Under the pieces are notes generated by a model that did no database searches, had not been told where the DNA came from, and worked only from the letters and a program-made list of their open reading frames with translations. From Agelas oroides (Eukaryota; Porifera; Demospongiae; Agelasida; Agelasidae): DNA of 64,000 nt. Of this stretch, positions 22,199-33,950 are shown piece by piece (position 1 is the first letter of the stretch; each line of letters starts with the position of its first letter). The stretch covers positions 798,479 through 862,478 of the forward strand of contig OX422188.1 of NCBI GenBank assembly GCA_949130485.1, read 5' to 3'. The translations under genes and the position numbers were made by a program.

Positions 22199-25038
22199 AT
22201 GGCCGCAGGAACGGATACGAGGGAGTCTTTCGACGTGAACGTGAAGGATTTTCAGGGCCACTCGGTAGTGATCAAGGTCACACCGACATGGGACGTGGCT
22301 CGTGTGAAGCAGGAGATATCGCGACACACGCATGTAGCCCCCGGGAACTTCAAATTGGTTTTTGCTGGACAAACCCTGGCTGAAACCCTCACATTATGGG
22401 TAGGGTGGTGGGTGTAGCTTGTATGTGCAGTGTACTACATAATCGATCTATGTTTTCATGCTGCAGTAATAGTCCAGGCCCAGATCTTTTAGACCGGGGG
22501 TGCCCGGTTAGAACAGTCTGGTGTCCAGACTACTGCAGTGGTATACATGTACTCCTGATCATCATGTTACTGTGTGCTATGGTATTTCAACGATTGATCT
22601 TGGACATTCACGGTAGTTGGCAAAGCAATGTTTCGATCACACTCTGGTAATCTTCCTCAGGCAACTGGGTTAGGGTAAGGGTTGCCTAAAGAAGATTACC
22701 AGAGTGTGATCGAAACGTTGCAAATAATGTTTTGACAGCTACCATGCATGTCCAAGATCAATATGGTATACATGTACACAACTCACAATTTTTCTCATAT
22801 GCAGGACATTGGTGTGCAAGGGTACAGCACACTACACTGTATCCGTGAAAGAGGTGTGGAGGTCACAATGGCCACCCCCCTAGACCACGTCCCCCTTGGG
22901 TCCATGCGACCTTCTTCTCCTCAGCACACCACACTCAACACTCCAACAAACCATACTGACCGACGTAAGTAATACTTGCAGCCGGGCTGTAACCTCATTC
23001 CCAGCTTTCCGTCACTTTCAATAGCCTGGAAATGTGGCTAGCTGAATTGGTTAGTTAGTCATTTTTAACAGGAAACGTTCTTTCAGCCTGAAGGCTTGTC
23101 TGTAGCCTTGAACTCCAGGCTTTCTGTTCCGGATTTTGTCTTGCAGCTTTGGAAAAAAATGTTCCAAAAACTAGAAGACACAATCCGGAACAGAAAGCCT
23201 GGGTTCGAGGCTAGTTTGTCTGTGAGGGAGTCCTACATAACAGTTAGTCAGTGTTCTAGCCACACGTTTAGTTTGTTCACGAAGCACGTCTTCAAACATC
23301 TGTTGAACATATTCTCTCAACATCCGTTGAACTTATTCTCTCCCACACACGCACTCTTATACACACAGCTGCTGCAACTCCCCAACACCGATTCTATGTC
23401 TACTGCAAGAAACCCTGTGGGGCAATGGCTCCTGGCAAGCTACGAGTGCGGTGTGCCGACTGCAAGGACACATCTTTTGTGCTTTCTGGGGTATGTCTAT
23501 GTACTTTCTTTGACAAGCATTTTGTTGTTGCTAGGGAACTAGTGAACTAGTGACTGAGGACATGAGAACAAGGCAAGGTCTGTTTGAAATACTATCAGTC
23601 AAAAAAAATGGACAAGGGTGGAGCCTAGCCTCGTTCCCAGGCCACTCTCCACCCACACACGAGAGCCTGGGAACGAGGCTACCCAGCTTCTTCTGTTGAC
23701 TGTAATCAATCCTCTGACCTTTGCAGGGCCCTGGAGGGTGGGATGATGTGCTGACTTCCAGGAAGCTACATGGCCAGTGCCACCGAACTGGCTGCAACGG
23801 TCAAGATGCCGTGAGTTCTATTGCAGGGTCCTTTCTCCCATATTCCTACATGTGCTCCCCCCCCACACACCCTCTTCCTTCTTGCTCCTTTCTTCCTTCT
23901 TATTCTCCCTCTTCCTTCCCCCTCCCCTCTCCCTCCTCCCCCTCCCCCCTGTCTTTACCCACAAACACAACAGGAGTTTTATTTCAAATGTGCCAACCAT
24001 CGCACGGAAGAGACTGAGGAATGCGTAGCTCTGCACATGGTCAGGGCTAACACCATCAATGTGGAGTGTGCATCATGCTTGGATGTTGAGTAAGTGATGT
24101 GGACCATTGAGCTAAACCATCTCTCATCTGGAGGGTTAGAGACGGTCTACTTGCAGTATAATACCTGGTCGCTGAATAATTGACATGGAGTGCACATGGT
24201 GCATTTTTCCTGCAGTGATTTGGTGGTGGTGTTCAACTGTCAAGCCCAGCACTGCATGTGTGTGGAGTGTTTTAAGCAGTACATTAAAGTCCAGCTCACA
24301 GACCGACAGTTTGAGGAACATAGAAACATTGGCTATACCATCAAGTGCCCAGGTCAGCGAGCTATCTACAGTACTAATCATGTAAATGTCCTTGCTTTCG
24401 TGAAATGTTTCACATAAATCCTTTTACCTTTTCCCCCTCCCCCTCCCCCTCCCCCCCTCCCCCTCCCCCTCCCCCCTCCCCTCCCCCTCCCCCTCCCCCC
24501 CTCCCCTCCCCCTCCCCCCCTCCCCTCCCCCTCCCCCTCCCCCNNNNNNNNNNNNNNNNNNNNNNNNNNNNNNNNNNNNNNNNNNNNNNNNNNNNNNNNN
24601 NNNNNNNNNNNNNNNNNNNNNNNNNNNNNNNNNNNNNNNNNNNNNNNNNNNNNNNNNNNNNNNNNNNNNNNNNNNNNNNNNNNNNNNNNNNNNNNNNNNN
24701 NNNNNNNNNNNNNNNNNNNNNNNNNNNNNNNNNNNNNNNNNNNTGACTCTGTTATTCTTTTCTTTTCGGCCTTTTTTTGTCTCTCCTCCACTATTTCCTT
24801 CTCTTTTTGTCTCCTCCTGCTCTTCCCCTTCGTTCTTTTCCTCCTCTCCCTTCCTTCTCGCCTCCCATTCCTTCTTCTCCTAATTCCTTGTCAGTCACCA
24901 ACTCACATCCCCTTCTCTCTCTCTCCAGGAGGTTGCATGCACATGACATGCAGCATGGCAAACTGCAAACACGAGTGGTGCTGGATCTGCGGCATCCCCT
25001 GGAACAGACAGTGCCAGTCCACACATTGGTTTGGCTAG
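22199..25038 (+). CDS. PRKN: Parkin RBR E3 ubiquitin ligase, interrupted by gap
   Basis: Parkin ubiquitylates outer-membrane proteins of damaged mitochondria after activation by PINK1. Exons: 22199-22399, 22805-22964, 23369-23490, 23727-23810, 23974-24089, 24216-24352, then 24929-25038 (TAG) after the gap. The first 273 residues hold a ubiquitin-like domain (1-85), a short linker, RING0 (about 122-203; ligands in FYVYCKKPC, VRCADC, GQCHRTGC, YFKCANH) and most of RING1 (VECASC, FNCQAQHCMCVEC, IKCP). The last exon encodes the end of RING2, GGCMHMTCSMANCKHEWCW, with the catalytic Cys and the His and Glu partners (human C431, H433, E444). Ser75, in YSTLH, aligns with Ser65 of ubiquitin and parkin. 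The protein ends HWFG, two residues short of human HWFDV. About 140 residues (end of RING1, IBR, REP, start of RING2) fall in the unsequenced gap. Confidence 0.93.
22618..22730. repeat. Foldback in parkin intron 1
   Basis: The arms TCGATCACACTCTGGTAATC and GATTACCAGAGTGTGATCGA are perfect complements around a short loop containing GGCAACTGGGTTAGGG. The CGAAACGTTGCA end recalls a motif (GAAATGTTGCA) seen near 7395, 7468 and 15443. Confidence 0.8.
23105..23213. repeat. Foldback element in parkin intron 2
   Basis: The left arm contains AGGCTTTCTGTTCCGGATT and the right arm AATCCGGAACAGAAAGCCT, followed by GGGTTCGAGGCTA. This is a longer-armed member of the TAGCCTCG family. Confidence 0.75.
23626..23681. 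repeat. Foldback element, TAGCCTCG family
   Basis: A 56-bp hairpin in parkin intron 3 with perfect arms TAGCCTCGTTCCCAGGC and GCCTGGGAACGAGGCTA. Confidence 0.85.
24544..24743. other. Assembly gap, exactly 200 N
   Basis: A run of exactly 200 N, flanked on the left by a (CCCCCT)n tract and on the right by C/T-rich sequence. The round size suggests a placeholder of unknown true length. It sits inside parkin, where several exons are missing. Confidence 0.95.
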
Positions 25039-26450
25039 CCACACCCTCTACTCCCTCATTCCACACAATAGGTAGCCTTCACCCCAATCAGTACCACCAT
25101 TTTCTTAATTTGCTGGAAAACTTGAGGTGTAATGTACATGTAACCTGGGGGAAGATGTTTTTTTTTTTGTGTGTTTTTTAGTAAGATATGGATAATTTAA
25201 GGCTTGTACGTGTTATTTTATGTACATGTAAAAGTGTTTGTTTAGCTTTTATGATTCAAATTGTAAATTTTAATTTTTTGGTTTGTAATTTGTTAGTTAA
25301 TAGATAGTGAAATGTTGTCTTGAGACGACAGCGTGTGTGTTGGTAAGGTACATGTGTACATCATGATGAGGAGCATGGGTGTGTGTTAGGTAAGACGAGA
25401 GTCCACGCGAGGACAGCTGGGATGCAGAAACTCCCTGGGGCCCACAGAACCTCCATAACGATCACTATAGGGAGGGGGAGGGGGTGGGGGTGGGGGAAGT
25501 TCATCTCACGCATTGTGAATGGCACTTAAAATACTGTACGGCTGAAATATGAAAGTGTGCACATAGGTTCCAAAAACAGTGAGAGCCTGCCCAGGTCAGA
25601 AGAATTAATTAACCCTTTAAACCCTGTAGTACACTTTTGATAACGTCATACTGCGCACTGCGCAGAAAAGATAGTCTCTGTGTGGGGTCACCCACAGGGT
25701 GCTGTGCACATGGCAGCTGCTAGGCTTGGCTGTAAAAGGACCATGGTTGGCACCCGGTGGGCCAATTCTCGGCCTGGCTGCATGAGTAGGCTTAGAAAAC
25801 GCTACTCTCACCTTTCAGGGGGTTCATTTCTGGCAGGGAAGGCTTCTTGGGCTCTAAGCAGGTGTTTGCCAATCGAGAGTGCTGACCATTGCATGTTCGT
25901 TAATGAGTGGGCGTGGTTAAGGTCACAAGTCTGCTTGTTAAGGCTGGAAGTGGAGTTGGGTTCAGCTTTGGAGTCAGAGCTCGGACAGAAATGGAGATAT
26001 GGTGTGTTAAAGGCATGTTTAGGCTAAAACTAATCTCAAGTGAAAAAAATTCAGGATTTAAAGGGCTTTAGATTGGGTTACATATATTGATTGTCAATAT
26101 TTGGGGGGATCACTGCACTTTCTAGTCAATTCCCATGGTGGGTTAATTCAGCTAACATCTTGGCCATACCGTGGAGTTAGCTACAAAGATGGAAGTTCAC
26201 TGATGGTCAATGAAAGTGCACAAATTAAATTTTGCAAGCTGAGAAGGACACATGGGTGAGATTGTTAATTTTGAACCACTGAAGATGTCACACACAGAGT
26301 CACACATTGTGCAGGACATGGTTTGGGCCTCACCAGCTACACTGGGGTGACCAGGAGATGTACAAGAAACGCATAATCATGTAACTTTTGGTACACGCCA
26401 GATGCCTACGTAAAGTTACATAACCGTATCTGAGCTCCCTCATGCTATAC
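25039..26450. other. Convergent spacer between parkin and ROPN1L
   Basis: About 1.4 kb without a recognised exon on either strand. It contains G-rich GGGGTGGGGG sequence near 25468-25496, T-rich sequence after the parkin stop, and a copy of a dispersed repeat with CAGCTACACTGGGGTGACC at about 26330, also present near 4931 and in weaker form near 1640. Confidence 0.6.
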
Positions 26451-28882
<2,432 letters not shown>

Positions 28883-30973
28883 ATGCCAGCTCTGGTGGCG
28901 TGTGGCAGAAAGTGGGAGATCGGTAGTGATGACCTTGTCCTACCAGGAATTGCATCCATCCTAATCCGCACCTTGTGGCTCATTGGTACTTCAGCGGGTG
29001 TGGTGTACTATCGCAATGCCCTCTTTTGCGAACAATCCCATCTTCTTCTGGCATTTGCCTTCTCAGTGATGGGTATTATTCTAGTCACTATATTCCTTGA
29101 GTTAGCGATCGTGTTCTTCAGTGCTCGAGGAACTATTGTGCGAACAAAGCCACGGAAACCAGTCGTTCATCTATTGCACTTTCGAGTGCTTGTTTTTATC
29201 CTGGAAGTTGTCTTGCTTGTAATTGGTACGGTATTTGCATTCAAAACCCAGGAAGAACCTGACAGGGTGACGTGCCCAAATTTGGACGATGCTGTATTAA
29301 TCACGCAGATAATTGTAGCTGTTGACTGGTGTGTGTTACTTGTTTTTGTCCTCCTCTTCATTGTGTACTTGGATCCCTGCCACTGCTATTCTGCCAAGGT
29401 CAACTACAGTCCCAACAGCAACATGGATAGAAATCTGTGGAGGTTGAGTCACTCCGTCTGGGAGAAGCGCTTTCGAGTAGCCTGCTGCTGTTCTGGCAGA
29501 GATGACAATCACCAGGTTGCGTACAAAGAAGTGGCAGAAATCTTTGCCCACTTGTTCTTTGACACGAATGTCGTTCTGTCGGACATTGCTGCGGGAATGA
29601 TTCTTCTCCAGAAGGAGCACCTTTCCCGGGAGCGGGAAAGGAGGTATCCTGTGGCTGAGGAGAACCACGGCTTGCTGGTTGATTTTGTTGACCTTGAGGA
29701 GAAACAGCACTTCAAAGATGCAATGCACTTCCTGAAGTATGCTCTTGGGATGTACACCTGGCCACTCTACATGTTCATGAACCTCTTCACTGGGTGCTGT
29801 AAACTCTGCTGCCGACTCAAATGCTGCTGCCGAAGCCAGAGACCACACATTGTGGAGGATAACCTGTGTCACTGTCACCTAGCTGCCCTGCACAAGGTGA
29901 CAGGTCTGAATGAAGTGGACATCATTTACTGCTCTTTCGAAAACGACATTTATCAGGTTCCCTTTTTGGTATGTCTGGACCACCGACGCCAGTCTGTGGT
30001 GATTGCAATTCGTGGGACGCTGTCACTTGCTGATGTTGTGACAGATCTCACTGCCTCTACACGGCCAATTGAGCTACCTGGTTTCCCCAATTTTCTTGTC
30101 CACAAGGGGATGCTAAAAACGGCAACTTGGATCCTGGAGAAACTGAATGAGGGGAAGATATTGGAGGAAGCTTTTAGTAAAGTTTTCAACTACAAATTGG
30201 TGTGTGTTGGACATTCACTTGGATCAGGTTGTGCATGTATTCTGTCAATGCTTCTGCAGGACAAGTATTCAAACCTTCAGTGCTTTTGCTACTCTCCTAC
30301 TGGTGCCCTCTTGAATGAAACAGCGGCCAAACACACCGAATCATTCGTGACCTCTGTAACCTTGGGAATGGATCTTGTTGCAAGACTGAATGTTTCAAAT
30401 GCTCACATTCTAAAGGAAGACCTTGTTCGAGTTCTGGAATCATGCAAGAAGCCAAAATGTCAGGTTTTGTTTGAGGGTATTCTTGAGACAGTATGCAATT
30501 GTTTTGGACGACCAGTAGTGTTTGAGGGGTCAGACACAAGTGATCAGCTAGAATGTGAAACCTCTCCACTGAACCCAGAAGATAGCTTAGAGCCACTTCT
30601 CTACAGGGACATGCCATCGCTCAGAACCCTCCCTACTGCTGCTTCAAACCAAGAGCAGGATGAGCGTCTGATGGCTGAGAGCAGCGGCGATGGGGATGAG
30701 AATGGTCAGGCACAGAACTCTCTTGTTCCCCTCTTTCCACCGGGGAGGTTGATACACATCTATGACTGCAGTGACCACAAGGTTTGCATCTGTGGCAGAC
30801 GTCAGCTAGAGGCTCGGTGGGTCTCCCGTGCAAAGTTTGATCGTGTTATAGTCTCACCAGACATGCTACGAGATCACCTGCCGAATGTGCTGCAGGATGC
30901 AATGAATTGTGTGTGGAAGTTTAAGACAGAGGAGGTGGAGAACTCGGCTATTTCTGGATTAGCTGCTATGTAA
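28883..30973 (+). CDS. DAGLB: Diacylglycerol lipase, beta-like, single exon
   Basis: An sn-1-specific diacylglycerol lipase, which makes 2-arachidonoylglycerol-type monoacylglycerols in animals. The protein has 696 residues (human DAGLB 672). The start MPALVACGRKWEIGSDDLVL matches the human beginning; an upstream in-frame GTG at 28865 is not needed. Four membrane helices lie at about 18-44, 54-80, 97-120 and 138-163. The lipase domain follows, with nucleophile Ser445 in VGHSLGSG, Asp497 in LGMDLVARL and probable His625 in PGRLIHIYD. The Ser-to-Asp spacing of 52 equals that of human DAGLB (S443, D495). The cysteine-rich stretch GCCKLCCRLKCCC is near 310, and the long DAGL-alpha tail is absent. 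The whole frame is uninterrupted, unlike its neighbours and the human genes, so it may be a retrocopy that stayed functional. ATTAAA occurs at 31083. Confidence 0.93.
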   Translation: MPALVACGRKWEIGSDDLVLPGIASILIRTLWLIGTSAGVVYYRNALFCEQSHLLLAFAFSVMGIILVTIFLELAIVFFSARGTIVRTKPRKPVVHLLHFRVLVFILEVVLLVIGTVFAFKTQEEPDRVTCPNLDDAVLITQIIVAVDWCVLLVFVLLFIVYLDPCHCYSAKVNYSPNSNMDRNLWRLSHSVWEKRFRVACCCSGRDDNHQVAYKEVAEIFAHLFFDTNVVLSDIAAGMILLQKEHLSRERERRYPVAEENHGLLVDFVDLEEKQHFKDAMHFLKYALGMYTWPLYMFMNLFTGCCKLCCRLKCCCRSQRPHIVEDNLCHCHLAALHKVTGLNEVDIIYCSFENDIYQVPFLVCLDHRRQSVVIAIRGTLSLADVVTDLTASTRPIELPGFPNFLVHKGMLKTATWILEKLNEGKILEEAFSKVFNYKLVCVGHSLGSGCACILSMLLQDKYSNLQCFCYSPTGALLNETAAKHTESFVTSVTLGMDLVARLNVSNAHILKEDLVRVLESCKKPKCQVLFEGILETVCNCFGRPVVFEGSDTSDQLECETSPLNPEDSLEPLLYRDMPSLRTLPTAASNQEQDERLMAESSGDGDENGQAQNSLVPLFPPGRLIHIYDCSDHKVCICGRRQLEARWVSRAKFDRVIVSPDMLRDHLPNVLQDAMNCVWKFKTEEVENSAISGLAAM

Positions 30974-31116
30974 AACTCTTTCTTTTTGTAGCCTTTTGAT
31001 TTGAAGCGGATAAGGCAAGAAATAATGTTCTGTTTTTTGAGCATAAAAACAAGCAGTTACGTTTTACAGTTGATGAAAAGCAATTAAAGCATAAGCATAC
31101 ACAAGAGGTAAACAGG

Positions 31117-31358
31117 TAGCCTCGTTCCCAGGCCTCCCCCGTTTTTGTTCTTCAGTTTGTGTTCAGTATTTGAACGTGGGTCCCTCCCCCCCTACGTCCA
31201 CCTTGCATCCATGAGACGTCATTCACATGATAGGTGTTCCCAGGCCTTCCCTAGTCTCGTTCCCAGCGCGCGCCTTAGCTTGTGAGAAGGTGGGGTCTGG
31301 GTATTATACTGAAAGCAAACCGAAGAACAAAAACGGGGGAGGCCTGGGAACGAGGCTA
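31117..31358. repeat. Compound foldback element, TAGCCTCG family
   Basis: The outer arms read TAGCCTCGTTCCCAGGCCTC and GAGGCCTGGGAACGAGGCTA and continue into CCCCCGTTTTTGTTCTTC/GAAGAACAAAAACGGGGG. A second, inner motif AGTCTCGTTCCCAG sits near 31253. Confidence 0.85.
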
Positions 31359-31715
31359 GTAAACAGGTAGTGGAAAATCTATGAGCTATAAAGTTAGAAG
31401 TGGTTATATAACTAGCCTCATGAAGTAACATTACACGATCAAAAAGCAGGAGGAGGAGTCTGGTAATGAGACTGTATACAAAAACATTTGTAAGGACTGA
31501 AGTACTGTACATGAAATTAGGGAGCAATTATGCAATTAAAAAAGGAAAAAGCGTGGCAGTATAATCAATCAGTGAACCACACTTACGTACTTGTTAAAAG
31601 GCTGCCCTACAATCACAGATGTTACACTGAGTCATCTATCACAAAATGTGTCTCGGACACCTCATCAGCTATATTCTGGAGCAACTGGGATATGAAGACA
31701 ACTGCATTGTCCAGT

Positions 31716-32286
31716 AGGTGTTCGTCTACATTGTCTACTAAGTACATTATCTACTAGGTATATTCGTCTACATTATCTACTAGGTATATTCATCTACATT
31801 ATCTACTAGATATATTCGTCTACATTATCTACTTGGTATATTTGTCTACATTATCTACTAGATATATTCGTCTACATTATCTACTAGATACATTATCTAC
31901 TAGATATATTCGTCTACATTATCTACTAGGTATATTCGTCTACATTATCTACTAGGTATATTCGTCTACATTATCTACTTGGTATATTTGTCTACATTAT
32001 CTACTTGGTATATTTGTCTACATTATCTACTAGATATATTCGTCTACATTATCTACTAGGTATATTCGTCTACATTATCTACTAGGTATATTCGTCTACA
32101 TTATCTACTTGGTATATTTGTCTACATTATCTACTAGGTATATTCGTCTACATTATCTACTAGGTATATTCGTCTACATTATCTACTTGGTATATTTGTC
32201 TACATTATCTACTAGATATATTCGTCTACATTATCTACTAGATATATTCGTCTACATTATCTACTAGGTATATTCGTCTACATAGT
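31716..32286. repeat. 26-bp minisatellite, about 20 copies
   Basis: The unit is TATTCGTCTACATTATCTAC plus TAGGTA, with variants TTGGTA and TAGATA. The variants are interspersed in a pattern that suggests higher-order duplication. Confidence 0.9.
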
Positions 32287-32726
32287 CTGCTAAATTACTT
32301 TGTAGTCCTGTAGCATAGTGGTGAAGTGTATGCATACTATGCACTGACAAAAGTAGATGGTAGAGGTGCATGGTGATACAAGGTGCAGACGATTTATGAG
32401 TAATTGCATGGATTTCGATACGATACCAAATGATACTGGCTCCTCGCCAAATGTAATTTGCAGTATCAAAAATACTTCAACCATGTTTGTTGCGGAGCTG
32501 TTTGTCCTCACTCTCATCACTACTTCCTATCCGTAGCTGCCATGTCTCCCATATGAGCAAAGTATCATATTGAAATCACGAGGGCCAAGTATCAATACTG
32601 TCTGTAATTATTGGTATCATTATTTGTGGTATCATTCTGCCCATCACTAGTAGATGAAGCAATAACAACCACTGTTGCACATCATAATACAATTTTCTAA
32701 TGCAACAAATTTATATATATTAATAC

Positions 32727-32882
32727 AGCCGTGTCGCACATGCGCAACACGGTACATGAGCGGAAGTGCAATATCGTTTATGTTGCCCTCGGGTTGATGT
32801 TGACCTTCGGGCTTCGCCCTTGGGTCAACAACAATCCCTCATGCAACAATAAACGATATTGCACTCCCGCTCATGTAATAAC
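32727..32882. repeat. Foldback element
   Basis: The arms contain TACATGAGCGGAAGTGCAAT and ATTGCACTCCCGCTCATGTA, with inner palindrome TGTTGACC/GGTCAACA. It is non-coding. Confidence 0.75.
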
Positions 32883-33060
32883 ATAATTATACTTGTAGGG
32901 GTAAACAAGATGTTATAAATTCAACAGGTAAAAAATGCTTGTCAAGATGACATATCGTCAGAAAAGTCCCTAAAATCAAAAATCTAGTCACATATGTACA
33001 GTTACATACGACAAACCTAGCTAATAATAATTAGTTCAAACAACTACTGATTAGTTCAAA

Positions 33061-33950
33061 CTAGCAGTTTTGTTCCTCAAACCTTGAGTATGTAAAATCA
33101 GTTTCGAATAATCCATTAACTATGTAATCCTTATAGCTTCCTTGGATTACGGGACTATTTAGGCTGTTCACTTCTCCACTCCAACCTCCCTGAGCGTTCC
33201 CAGCATACAAACAGGGGCCAGGGCGACTCTCCCACGTACGGACAAACTGCTCTGCCAGAAAGCTTCGCGGTGGGGAACCATCTTCCGGTGTTACTGTGAC
33301 AACATAGAGCTCATCTTGATTGAGGTTGCCTCCTGACCTGTCAACAGTGCCATTGAATCTGGTGACATCCACCGGGATGTTCCAGAACTGGCCTGCATGG
33401 GATAGGAGGGAGGGAAGGACATAAGTGTGTGATCATTGACTGTATGTCTGCCTATTCATCTGGAGTGATGTACCTAGCAGGCCATGAGAGCTTGGTCGCA
33501 AGTTGAGACCTCGTGTGATGACAAATCGGATCATTGGCTGTCCACTGTTATTCTGGCACATGACCCACATTACCAAGTTCAGGTTGTCGCAGTTGGGGAC
33601 AGAGATGCGAACACGGTTCCTCATCCTCCGCACAGCAACACCCTCCTCATTCCTCACGCCAATCACCTCTGTGTCATCTATGAAAGCCCGACAGCCTTCC
33701 AGCTCCACTCGAACATTCTTGCACTGTCCAGCATTGGGCTTGGCTAGGACGCCAATTTGACTGATTATATTTCCATTTTCTGGAATGTTCATGGCAGTAT
33801 AGTTAGCATTGATGGAGGTGCACACGTCAGATACCAGGTTGAAAATTGTGTTAGATTGCCCGTGTATCTCAAAACATAGAGACCGGCCATCAGGACTGAT
33901 AGGGACAGTAAAGAGTGGGTCGCCAATAACTGTGTCGTTGGTGACCTGAC
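33061..33950 (-). other. C-terminal region, candidate Wreath domain
   Basis: Exons 33474-33950 and 33061-33392 (TAG at 33061-33063), joined by a phase-1 intron. They encode about 270 residues after the VWD domain, starting GQVTNDTVIGDPLFTVP and ending YSRFEEQNC. Cysteines lie in LCFEIHG, VCTSINANYT, GQCKNVRVELEGC, PNCDN and VMCQNNSG. NDT, NYT and NNS glycosylation sequons are present. No catalytic motif is seen. Its place at the end of a Calx-beta/VWD protein suggests the Wreath-type domain of aggregation factors; a remote likeness to the C-terminal domain of inter-alpha-trypsin inhibitor heavy chains is also possible. Confidence 0.6.

Larger units (their letters stand above)
30974..33060. 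other. Convergent spacer between DAGL and the Calx-beta gene
   Basis: About 2.1 kb without a recognised gene. It contains a compound foldback (31117-31358), a 26-bp minisatellite (about 31716-32286) and another foldback (about 32727-32882). Confidence 0.65.

Noticed and set aside
24378..24791. Frame running through the N gap on the minus strand
   Set aside because: It is made of N and C/T repeat sequence; the real gene there is parkin on the + strand.
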